From NCBI RefSeq assembly GCF_025685605.1, contig NZ_JAGTUT010000001.1, forward strand, positions 496,001 through 560,000: a stretch of 64,000 bases of DNA, written 5' to 3'. This stretch comes from Granulicella arctica (GTDB taxonomy: Bacteria; Acidobacteriota; Terriglobia; Terriglobales; Acidobacteriaceae). The position numbers were made by a program, and so were the translations under genes. Position 1 is the first letter of the stretch; every line of letters starts with the position of its first letter. This document shows, in pieces, positions 1 to 7,392 of this stretch. Below the pieces are notes generated by a model that was given only the letters and a program-made list of their open reading frames with translations, made no database searches and had not been told where the DNA came from.

Positions 1-936
1 ATCGACCCCATCGCAAAGACGCTCCGCTACGGCGAGAATCCCCACCAGAAAGCCGCGCTCTACGTCGATGGAAGTGGCAAAGGCGTTGCCGCCGGGAAGC
101 AGTTGCAGGGCAAAGAACTCAGCTACAACAATCTCGTCGACCTCGACGCCTGCTGGGAGCTGGTCAGCGAGTTCGGTCTCGACTCCGCCGACGCCGCAGT
201 AGCCATCATCAAGCACACCAATCCCTGCGGAGCCGCCACCGGCTCCACCGTCCTCGAAGCCTACAAGCGCGCCCTCGAAGCCGATCCCGTCTCAGCATTC
301 GGCGGCGTCATCGGCATCAACCGCGAGGTCGATGGAGCAGCCGCAGAGCAGATCGCCAAGCTCTTCGTGGAGGCAATAGTCGCCCCATCTTTCACCCCCG
401 AAGCTCTGGAGCGCTTCGCCGCCAAAAAGAACCTACGCCTCATCGAGATCGCCACAGCCGACTCCTCGCGCATCTACAAACAGGTCTCTGGCGGTTTCCT
501 CGTGCAGGATGCCGACCGCCGCCACATCGTCGAATCCGATCTCCAGGCAGTCACATCCCGCAAGCCGACGCCCGAAGAGATGCGTGCCCTCCTCTTCTCC
601 TGGAGCGTCTGCAAGCACGTCAAGTCGAACGCCATCGTCTACGCCCGCTTCGACGGCGGATACGGCCAGACCGTCGGAATCGGCGCAGGCCAGATGAGCC
701 GCGTCGACGCAGCCCGCTTTGGAGCCATGAAAGCGGTCCTCCCGCTCGCCCGAACAGTAGCCGCCTCCGATGCCTTCTTCCCCTTCGCCGACGGCCTCGA
801 AACCGTAGCCAAAGCCGGAGCGACAGCGGTCATTCAACCCGGCGGATCGGTCCGGGATGCCGAGGTTATCGAAGCAGCAGACAGGCTCGGCGTTGCCATG
901 GTCTTCACAGGCGTTCGGCACTTCCGCCACGGATAG
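1..936 (+). CDS. purH: Bifunctional AICAR transformylase/IMP cyclohydrolase PurH, C-terminal part (5' truncated by window)
   Basis: PurH catalyses the last two steps of IMP synthesis: formyl transfer from 10-formyl-THF to AICAR, then ring closure. Only the transformylase part lies in the window. The reading frame is already open at base 1, where the translation gives the family motif LRYGENPHQ, so the true start is upstream. Other family hallmarks are the NPCG segment ([11 protein letters not shown]), [16 protein letters not shown] and the C-terminal TGVRHFRH, which ends the protein as is usual. The visible part is 311 residues; the family is about 520, so the N-terminal MGS-like cyclohydrolase domain is missing. 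Codon use matches the downstream genes. The identification is secure. Confidence 0.95.
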   Translation: MDPIAKTLRYGENPHQKAALYVDGSGKGVAAGKQLQGKELSYNNLVDLDACWELVSEFGLDSADAAVAIIKHTNPCGAATGSTVLEAYKRALEADPVSAFGGVIGINREVDGAAAEQIAKLFVEAIVAPSFTPEALERFAAKKNLRLIEIATADSSRIYKQVSGGFLVQDADRRHIVESDLQAVTSRKPTPEEMRALLFSWSVCKHVKSNAIVYARFDGGYGQTVGIGAGQMSRVDAARFGAMKAVLPLARTVAASDAFFPFADGLETVAKAGATAVIQPGGSVRDAEVIEAADRLGVAMVFTGVRHFRHG

Positions 937-938
937 AC

Positions 939-967
939 TTCGAGACAGCACGCAATCCAGTTATAAT
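939..967 (+). promoter_or_regulatory. Candidate sigma70-type promoter of the TPR gene
   Basis: A perfect TATAAT (962-967) stands 17 bases after TTCGAG (939-944), a poor -35 match. It lies between the purH stop and the TPR start at 1085, so it would give a leader of about 110 bases. Only the -10 box is strong. Confidence 0.35.
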
Positions 968-1084
968 CACCGGCAATGGTTTGCGAAGGCCGCCCGTTCG
1001 CAGCATCCAAACACGGACGGCCATCGTCCAATTGAAGTGGATAGTTTCTCAAGCGATCTCAGCCGGCCAAGGAAAGTACCTTCT

Positions 1085-3208
1085 ATGACGTTGTCGCAAC
1101 GTACTTCCCTTCTTCGTTACAGCTACCTTCTGCCCGCCGTCGCTCTCCTTGCGATGACCCCTTCGCTGCTCGCACAGGCACCGGTAAAAGCCGCAGCCGC
1201 GGTCTCGGCAACGCCTGCCAGCACACCCGATCACGCAGCCTCGTACTACCACTACGGCCTCGCCCATCTCTATGAAGAGATGGCAGTTAACGCCGGTCGC
1301 CCCGACTACGCCACGCAGGCAGTCGAGGAGTACAAGCTCGCTCTCGATGCCGATCCGAACTCGGTCATGCTCCAGAACGGCCTCGCTGACCTTTACTTCA
1401 AAATTGGCCGAATCCGCGAGGCGGTCACCGCTGCTCAGGAGCAGGTCAAGAAGAATCCGGACGATCTGGAAGCCCATTCCCTGCTCGGCCGTGTCTACCT
1501 GCGCTCCCTGGGCGATATGCAGGGTGCGCAGTCCGCACAGATGTTGCAGCTTGCCATCGCGGAGTACGAGAAGCTCGCTCAGCTGAAACCAGACGATATC
1601 GAGACACACCTGCTTCTTGGCCAGCTCTATGGCCTCAACCACGATTCCGCCAAGGCTGAGGCAGAGTTCAAAGCCGCCCAGAAGATCGATGCCAACTCCG
1701 AAGAGGTCGTGCTCAATATGGCGCGCCTCTACAGTGAGCAAGGCGACACGCAGCGGGCAACCGACACGCTTGCCGCCATCCCTGAAGGGGATCGCACCGC
1801 CCGAGTCGAGTTCGCTCTGGGTGCAAGCTACGACCAGCTCAAAAAGCCGAAGGAAGCCGCCGCAGCCTATCAGCGCGCTCTCGATCAGGAGCCTGACAAT
1901 CTAGACACAGAGCGCGGGCTCGCAAGCGCCCTGCTCCTTGACAACCAACTCGACAAGGCGATGAAGATCCTGCAGCAGATCGTCGCGACCGAGCCGCAGG
2001 ATGCCCAGTCTCAGATTCACATCTCGGAGATTCAGCGCAGACAAGGTCACTACGACGAAGCCCTTGCGACGCTGAAGAAAGCTAAGCCCCTCGCACAGGA
2101 CTCGCTCGAACTGAGCTACAACGAAGCGCTCATCTATGACTCGCTGGGTCGATACGATGAAGCAACCACGGTCCTGACGACCATCCTGGCAAGCTCCGAC
2201 CATCCCGACGGCAAATACGCAGATGGTGAGAAGTCCAACCGAGCCATCTTCCTCGACCGGCTGGGAATCATCTACCGTGAAGAAAACAAGTTCTCCGAAG
2301 CCGCTGCCGCCTACAAGCAGATCGCCGCCATGGGTGGAGACTATGCCATCCGTGGGTATCAGGGCGAGGTCGATGCCTATCGTGACGCCCACATGTGGAA
2401 GGAAGCGACCGGCGCTGCAGCAGAAGCAGCAAAGGCGCTCCCGAAAGAGCGCGGTGTCCAGTTGATGTACGCTGGCCAGCTTGCCGACACCGGCAAGGTT
2501 GACGAAGGTATCGCGCTGGCAAAGAGCCAATACACAGGCACCACCGACGATCGCGATGTCGATGTAGCGCTGGCGCAGATGTACATTCGTCTACGTCGCT
2601 GGCCCGAGGCCACCTCGCTGCTCGACAAGTCTGAAGCTTCCGCATCCAAGCAGGAGGAGCGGCTTTATGTCTACTTCCTGCGGGGAGAAATGGCCGATCG
2701 GCAGAAGCTCTACGATCAGGCGGAGGCACAGTTTCAGAAAGCCCTCGCGATCGATCCTCAAAACTCGACTGTGCTGAATTACCTCGGGTATATGTACGCC
2801 GATCGTGGCATCAAGCTGCCAGAAGCCCTGTCGATGATTCGTAAAGCTGTCGAGCTCGATCCACAGAACTACGCCTTTCTTGATTCACTCGGCTGGGTCT
2901 ACTTCAAATCGGGTCAGTACACACTGGCGGAAGAAAATCTCCGCAAAGCGAACGAGCGCGGCAGCACCGATCCAACCGTCCACGATCATCTCGGCGAAGT
3001 CTACGAGAAGACAGGCAAGCTGAAGCTGGCCGTCTCCCAGTGGGAGCGTTCCATGACGGAGTACGCGCACTCGCTGCCCGCTGACGCTGATCCAACCGAC
3101 GTGGCCAAGGTGCAGCACAAGCTCGAAAACGCTCGCGTCAAGCTGGCCAAACTCGGTAACGCACCCCAGAACCAGAGCCAGAACGGCAAAGAGACGAAGC
3201 AGCAATAA
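1085..3208 (+). CDS. Secreted tetratricopeptide-repeat (TPR) protein
   Basis: A protein of 707 residues made almost wholly of TPR units, which form helical scaffolds for protein-protein contacts. I chose ATG 1085 because the first 35 residues form a Sec signal peptide (basic start, then LLPAVALLAMTPSLLAQA). The frame extends further upstream into purH but without a leader there. Repeats run from about residue 40 to 690 with typical sequences such as LDPQNYAFLDSLGWVYFKSG and IDPQNSTVLNYLGYMYADRG; the last few are the most canonical. No catalytic domain is seen. The C-terminus is short and polar (QNQSQNGKETKQQ). It is probably periplasmic or outer-membrane associated; partners are unknown. Its last codons form one arm of a hairpin. 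Confidence 0.85.
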   Translation: MTLSQRTSLLRYSYLLPAVALLAMTPSLLAQAPVKAAAAVSATPASTPDHAASYYHYGLAHLYEEMAVNAGRPDYATQAVEEYKLALDADPNSVMLQNGLADLYFKIGRIREAVTAAQEQVKKNPDDLEAHSLLGRVYLRSLGDMQGAQSAQMLQLAIAEYEKLAQLKPDDIETHLLLGQLYGLNHDSAKAEAEFKAAQKIDANSEEVVLNMARLYSEQGDTQRATDTLAAIPEGDRTARVEFALGASYDQLKKPKEAAAAYQRALDQEPDNLDTERGLASALLLDNQLDKAMKILQQIVATEPQDAQSQIHISEIQRRQGHYDEALATLKKAKPLAQDSLELSYNEALIYDSLGRYDEATTVLTTILASSDHPDGKYADGEKSNRAIFLDRLGIIYREENKFSEAAAAYKQIAAMGGDYAIRGYQGEVDAYRDAHMWKEATGAAAEAAKALPKERGVQLMYAGQLADTGKVDEGIALAKSQYTGTTDDRDVDVALAQMYIRLRRWPEATSLLDKSEASASKQEERLYVYFLRGEMADRQKLYDQAEAQFQKALAIDPQNSTVLNYLGYMYADRGIKLPEALSMIRKAVELDPQNYAFLDSLGWVYFKSGQYTLAEENLRKANERGSTDPTVHDHLGEVYEKTGKLKLAVSQWERSMTEYAHSLPADADPTDVAKVQHKLENARVKLAKLGNAPQNQSQNGKETKQQ

Positions 3209-3220
3209 CCGCTTCGTCTC
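3191..3220 (+). terminator. Perfect 10-bp hairpin spanning the TPR stop codon
   Basis: GAGACGAAGC (3191-3200) and GCTTCGTCTC (3211-3220) are exact inverted repeats with a 10-base loop that contains the TAA stop. No T-run follows, so it could be a weak terminator or an mRNA 3'-end stabiliser. It lies 18 bases before the dGTPase start. Confidence 0.5.
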
Positions 3221-3238
3221 CGCTACACTTGGAACCAT

Positions 3239-4423
3239 ATGCCCAACAGCCTGCATAGCTGTGCCGTCACGGATACGGCAGCAGAGGAGTTATACGCTCG
3301 CGTGTACCCCGCGCCTCAGCGTGCCTCGCGGACCCCGTTCCAGCGCGATCGCGAGCGCATCGTCCAGGCACGAGCCTTTCGACGCCTCGCCGGTAAGACG
3401 CAGGTATTTACCAGCCGCGTCTCCGACCACTTTCGCAGCCGCCTGACCCACACCATCGAAGTCGTCCAGATAGCTCGCGACGTCGCCTCGGCTTTGGGCT
3501 TGAACGAAGACCTCGCGGAGACCCTGGCTCTCGTCCACGATATCGGCCATCCACCCTTCGGCCACGCCGGAGAGCGGGCGCTCGACCAGTGTCTACGGCG
3601 CCACGGCCTGCGCTTCGACCACAACCTTCATGCTCTGCGCATCGTCGAGCACTTCGAGCAGCGCTACGCCGCACATCGCGGTTTGAACCTGACCCTCGGG
3701 GTACGCGAAGGAATCATCAAGCACTCTCGCGACTACACCGACGAGGCGCACCCGCTGCTCGGCGAATACCTGCTCGCCCAGCGACCTCCGCTCGAAGCCC
3801 AATTGATCGACCTTGCAGATGAAATTGCCTATCTGACCGCCGATCTCGACGATGGCGTGGAATCGGGGCTACTCGAGATCGGCCACATCCGCGAGCATGT
3901 CAAGGTACTCGCGCGGTGCTATTGCATCGTCGAGAAAGAGCATGCAGGTGTCGACGCAAAGTTCCTCTTCAACGAAGCGCTTCAACTCATGCAGAACGTC
4001 CTCACCGACGATCTGATAACGAACACTCGCCGGAACGTTCAGGCCATCGGTGCGGAATCGCTCGCAGACATCCGCACCCACCCTGCGAGGCTTGCCGTCT
4101 TCTCCCCCGAAGTTGAAGCAGAGCGCCTGCAGGAAAAACAGTATCTCTACGACACGCTTTACACCTGCAACGCCCTCTCGCTCGAACACGATAAAGCCGA
4201 AGAGGTGGTCACGGCGCTCTTCAACTTCTGGATGGAGCGGCCCGAAGAACTGCCCCAGGGATACTTCGACGAAGTTCCCGCAGAAGGACTGGCCCGTGTC
4301 GTCGCCGACTATATCGCCGGCATGACCGATTCCTTCATCCTCCTGCAGTACGCAGCCGTCAAGCGAGCGATCCGCCCGAAGCCCGCAACGGCCGATTCAA
4401 CACCGTTGCGCTCCTCCAGATAA
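3239..4423 (+). CDS. dgt: Deoxyguanosinetriphosphate triphosphohydrolase-like HD protein
   Basis: A dNTP triphosphohydrolase that would release tripolyphosphate from dGTP or other dNTPs and so help set nucleotide pools. The HD-domain metal ligands are visible: H71 (RLTHTIEVVQIAR), H100-D101 (ALVHDIGHPPFGHAGE) and a later Asp in LADEIAYLTADLDDG. The N-terminal RDRERIVQARAFRRLAGKTQVF segment is typical of the family's short form (about 370-400 residues; here 394). ATG 3239 follows GGAACC. The gene sits just after the TPR gene, with which it may share transcription. Substrate preference cannot be told from sequence; only some members prefer dGTP. Confidence 0.9.
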   Translation: MPNSLHSCAVTDTAAEELYARVYPAPQRASRTPFQRDRERIVQARAFRRLAGKTQVFTSRVSDHFRSRLTHTIEVVQIARDVASALGLNEDLAETLALVHDIGHPPFGHAGERALDQCLRRHGLRFDHNLHALRIVEHFEQRYAAHRGLNLTLGVREGIIKHSRDYTDEAHPLLGEYLLAQRPPLEAQLIDLADEIAYLTADLDDGVESGLLEIGHIREHVKVLARCYCIVEKEHAGVDAKFLFNEALQLMQNVLTDDLITNTRRNVQAIGAESLADIRTHPARLAVFSPEVEAERLQEKQYLYDTLYTCNALSLEHDKAEEVVTALFNFWMERPEELPQGYFDEVPAEGLARVVADYIAGMTDSFILLQYAAVKRAIRPKPATADSTPLRSSR

Positions 4424-4434
4424 AGTCGAACAAC

Positions 4435-4564
4435 TTGACAATTTCGACCTCCGTTAGGGCCCCACGGTGGCTACTAACCTGGAAAGAGTCTGGACCTGAC
4501 ATACACAGGTCCAGACCTAAGTTCATTGTTTAGTTAGACTTTGGACTTTTAGAAAAAATAAAAG
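4435..4564. repeat. Dispersed intergenic element, copy A
   Basis: It starts with TTGACA (4435), carries GTCCAGACCTAA (4509-4520) and, 27 bases after the start of that block, AGACTTTGGACTTTT (4536-4550) followed by an A-rich tail. The same blocks in the same order occur twice at 61157-61447. Copy A also has a perfect 11-bp hairpin GTCTGGACCTG/CAGGTCCAGAC (4488-4498, 4506-4516). It fills the gap between the convergent dgt and TonB-receptor genes. Confidence 0.6.
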
Positions 4565-4586
4565 CCCCACCGGAAACAGCAAATAC

Positions 4587-6857
4587 TCAATAATGGAAGC
4601 GGTAGCGAACCTCACCGTAAAGCTCGCGCGGATCGTTGAAGTGAAATCCCCCAAAGGTGAGGCTGTTGTCGAGCAGCACCCGCCGGTTTGCGACGTTGAT
4701 CGCGTTCACCGAAACCGTCGTGCTCTCCCCAAACGTCTTCCCGATCGAGAGATCGACCGTAGTGTGCTGCGGCAGATAGTCGCCCGGATACTGCTCATTC
4801 GGCGATCCATTGTGAAAGCCCGACCCATAGGAGACATTGGTCGAGGCATACGCGCGGAGTGGCAACGTAGCATCAAAACCCACGTTCAACGTGTCGCGCT
4901 GATCGTGATCCACAGGCGAGTACGTAAAGTCCGAACTGCAATCCGGGGACGCAATCGGAAAGCAGACCAGACCACCGGTAATGGCTCCACGTTGCTTGGC
5001 AATCTGGTTCGAATAGGCAAGATGCGCTCTCCCAAAGTTCCACAGCCGAGGTGAGCGCACCGTAAGCTCCCAGCCTTGAATCAAGGCACCATCCACCGTC
5101 ACCGGGTAGTAGATACTCGACTCGCCGATGTTCGAGTGATCGAGGAAGTTGTTGACGCGCGTCTTGAAGGTATCGGCATCGAGCAGCCAGCCTCGAAGGG
5201 GTATCTGCACCCCAAACTGATGCTCCTCGTCACGCTCCCCATGCAACGGTTCGAAGGTCGTATTCTGGCTGTTCGCAAACTGAACGATCGGACCAGCCGC
5301 AGTGAGCAGCGGCGGCGGTTGGTAGAAGCGGCCATAGAATCCCCGAAAGACCCAATGCAGCTTTGGAACCTGGACCGCCGCGCCGATCCGCGGGCTGAGA
5401 CGGTTCTCCGTGAATTCACCCACAAAGTGAGATCCGCGTAGCCCTCCGATCAGCGTAAGCCATGGCGTCGCCTTGTACGTGTCGGAGACGAACTCCTCAG
5501 CGAGACCGCCACTAGCCATGTCTGTGCTGCGGAAGTTGGTTGCACTCCCATCATTGAAGATGGAACCGAAGACATAGCTGTCATGCTGGCCAAATCCATA
5601 GACGCCGCCCTGCAACGTGTTGCGGGCGACCTGGCCAGTCAGCGATCCCTGCAAGCCTGCATAGTTTGAAGCGCGATCGGACGTAGTGGCGATCGGAAGG
5701 TCGTTCAAGCCGGGCTCATAGTCCGCTCGATTGTAGTGATAGAACGGCGAGACCTGCAGCAGTGTTGAGGCGTTGAAGGTATGGACCCACGAGAAATCCA
5801 CCAGACCATCCAGCTCGTGCTGCCCGTCGCGCAGGCCGCTTGAATCGAACTGCTGATTTTCCGAGCTGCTGGAATCAGGATCATAGGGAATCTGAAAGTA
5901 GTCTCCGCGAAGCTGGCTCACCATCCGAAACTGATCACGCGGCGTGCGATTGTAGATCAGCGACGCAAAGCCACCGTATCCGTTGGCAGCATCATGATGA
6001 ATCTGGCCGACTGGCGGCGCAAGACCATAGTCCGACCGATTGCCGCTCAAGCTGGCGTAGTAAGCAAACTTCTCCGTGTGACTGCCAAAGTTGACCTGAT
6101 CGTTGGTCTGGAAGAAGTTGCCAAAACTCATTACCACCTCAGCCTCATTGTTCCGCTCGAAGCCTGTCCTCGGCACGACGTTGAAGACGCCGTAGGTTCG
6201 GTCTCCTACATCGGACGCATAGCTTCCCCGCTGCATCTCCAGATAATCGATGTCCTTCGGATCGATCTGCGCGCCAAGATTGCTGGCGATATTCGTGTTA
6301 GGAATTTGAACACCATCAATCTCCCAGCTCACCTGATGGCCACCGCGCAAGTGAAGCATATCGTGCGTCATGTACGCGCCCGGTACGAAGTCGGTAATCA
6401 TCTGAAGTGAGTTCGTCCGATCAGCGCCTGGTGTTCGCGCTATGTCATGACGATCAATCGTAGTTGTCGGCGTGACACTATCGATGTTCGTCGCGGACGA
6501 CTGCGTCACAACGGTCACCGATTCCTTCAGGCTGCCAACCTGCAATTCAAAGTGCAACGTTGGTGTCGTGTTTGAGGCAACGCTAAGGCTTTCTTTCAAC
6601 ACGTTGAAGCCTGGTTGCGCGACCGTGATGATGTACTCCCCAAGCGGCACCGTGGGCAGGCTGAAGGCTCCATCCTGATTCGTCGTAATCGTCTGTATGA
6701 AGTCGGAGTGTGCTGCGCGAAGAGATATTTGCGCACCGCCGACAGGGCGATGTTGCGCGTCATGGACAACACCTTGAACTCGACCAAAGACGGTCGCATA
6801 GAGAAGTGTGCCGGAGAGAAGAAACAGTGCTGCAAAGCACCGGAAAAAGCTGCGCAT
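4587..6857 (-). CDS. TonB-dependent receptor with carboxypeptidase-regulatory-like N-domain
   Basis: An outer-membrane active transporter of 756 residues. After a signal peptide (CFAALFLLSGTLLYATVFG) comes a carboxypeptidase-regulatory-like beta-sandwich (about 25-100; VQGVVHDAQHRPVGGAQISL, NQDGAFSLPTVPLGEYIITV), then a plug (about 105-235; LHLRGGHQVSWEIDGVQIPN) and a 22-strand barrel ending in an aromatic residue (RYRFHY). The N-domain plus plug arrangement is common in Acidobacteriota and Bacteroidota. At 756 residues it is shorter than the 1,100-1,200-residue acidobacterial Oar-like receptors, such as the one at 52.4 kb, and resembles classical siderophore/B12-type receptors. Substrate is unknown. 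A palindrome lies 15 bases upstream, and a Cys/His-rich secreted protein gene lies upstream on the same strand. Confidence 0.9.
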   Translation of the reverse strand: MRSFFRCFAALFLLSGTLLYATVFGRVQGVVHDAQHRPVGGAQISLRAAHSDFIQTITTNQDGAFSLPTVPLGEYIITVAQPGFNVLKESLSVASNTTPTLHFELQVGSLKESVTVVTQSSATNIDSVTPTTTIDRHDIARTPGADRTNSLQMITDFVPGAYMTHDMLHLRGGHQVSWEIDGVQIPNTNIASNLGAQIDPKDIDYLEMQRGSYASDVGDRTYGVFNVVPRTGFERNNEAEVVMSFGNFFQTNDQVNFGSHTEKFAYYASLSGNRSDYGLAPPVGQIHHDAANGYGGFASLIYNRTPRDQFRMVSQLRGDYFQIPYDPDSSSSENQQFDSSGLRDGQHELDGLVDFSWVHTFNASTLLQVSPFYHYNRADYEPGLNDLPIATTSDRASNYAGLQGSLTGQVARNTLQGGVYGFGQHDSYVFGSIFNDGSATNFRSTDMASGGLAEEFVSDTYKATPWLTLIGGLRGSHFVGEFTENRLSPRIGAAVQVPKLHWVFRGFYGRFYQPPPLLTAAGPIVQFANSQNTTFEPLHGERDEEHQFGVQIPLRGWLLDADTFKTRVNNFLDHSNIGESSIYYPVTVDGALIQGWELTVRSPRLWNFGRAHLAYSNQIAKQRGAITGGLVCFPIASPDCSSDFTYSPVDHDQRDTLNVGFDATLPLRAYASTNVSYGSGFHNGSPNEQYPGDYLPQHTTVDLSIGKTFGESTTVSVNAINVANRRVLLDNSLTFGGFHFNDPRELYGEVRYRFHY

Positions 6858-6871
6858 CGTTCCATATCCTC

Positions 6872-6888
6872 ATCACGAAATTCGTGAT
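6872..6888. promoter_or_regulatory. Operator-like palindrome upstream of the TonB receptor
   Basis: ATCACGAA-A-TTCGTGAT is a perfect 8-bp inverted repeat around one base, ending 15 bases before the TonB-receptor ATG. A related half site (ATCGTGAAT) lies a little further upstream. Size and position fit a homodimeric repressor site; the regulator is not in the window. Confidence 0.45.
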
Positions 6889-6964
6889 TGTAAGAGCTTG
6901 TGAATGACAGCGAATATTCCTCATCGTGAATAGACGGAGGATTGCCTGCTGCCTGACGAAAGCG

Positions 6965-7363
6965 TTACGAGAGGATTACTGGAGGTCCACGCTTCTGCCG
7001 GGACCGATTGAACGCAATGCGATAACGCGCTTCGGTCTGCGGTTGAGCGTTGGGATGAGCAACAATTTCGGCGAAACGAGACTGTGTCCGCACGAAGAAT
7101 GCAGCCTGCATCAAAGTGACAGCGGTAGCCTTGGGAAAAGCAGGGCACCTTGCGTGCAACGCCGCAAGCGTGTGATCGGACCCGATCGCCACACCCATGT
7201 CCATACCACCCATACAATGATGATCCCCATTTTTCCGGCAGCAGAGCGGAAGCTTTGCGGCAGCCGTCCTCGCGAACAGAGGCGCGATCAGCGGAAGGCC
7301 GACCAGCAGCAACAGGAGGATGGAGAGGGTTCGCCGCACTTCGTTCGAGTGTAGCGCACTCAT
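6965..7363 (-). CDS. Small secreted Cys/His/Met-rich protein of unknown function
   Basis: A protein of 132 residues. ATG 7363 gives a clear signal peptide (RRTLSILLLLLVGLPLIAPL). Just after it comes the cluster LPLCCRKNGDHHCMGGMDMG, with three Cys, two His and three Met in a short stretch, which suggests metal (for example copper) binding; that is inference. The C-terminal half (Gln/Arg-rich, AQPQTEARYR) has no recognised domain. The gene lies 107 bases upstream of the TonB receptor on the same strand and 29 bases after the DUF5054 gene. I know of no assigned function. Upstream in-frame ATGs exist but would put about 30 polar residues before the signal peptide. Confidence 0.65.
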   Translation of the reverse strand: MSALHSNEVRRTLSILLLLLVGLPLIAPLFARTAAAKLPLCCRKNGDHHCMGGMDMGVAIGSDHTLAALHARCPAFPKATAVTLMQAAFFVRTQSRFAEIVAHPNAQPQTEARYRIAFNRSRQKRGPPVILS

Positions 7364-7392
7364 ATTGCGATGCCTAGAAAAGATGACTGACT

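Noticed and set aside
857..1084. Upstream in-frame extension of the TPR gene inside purH
   Set aside because: It overlaps the conserved C-terminus of PurH and would bury the signal peptide; ATG 1085 fits better.
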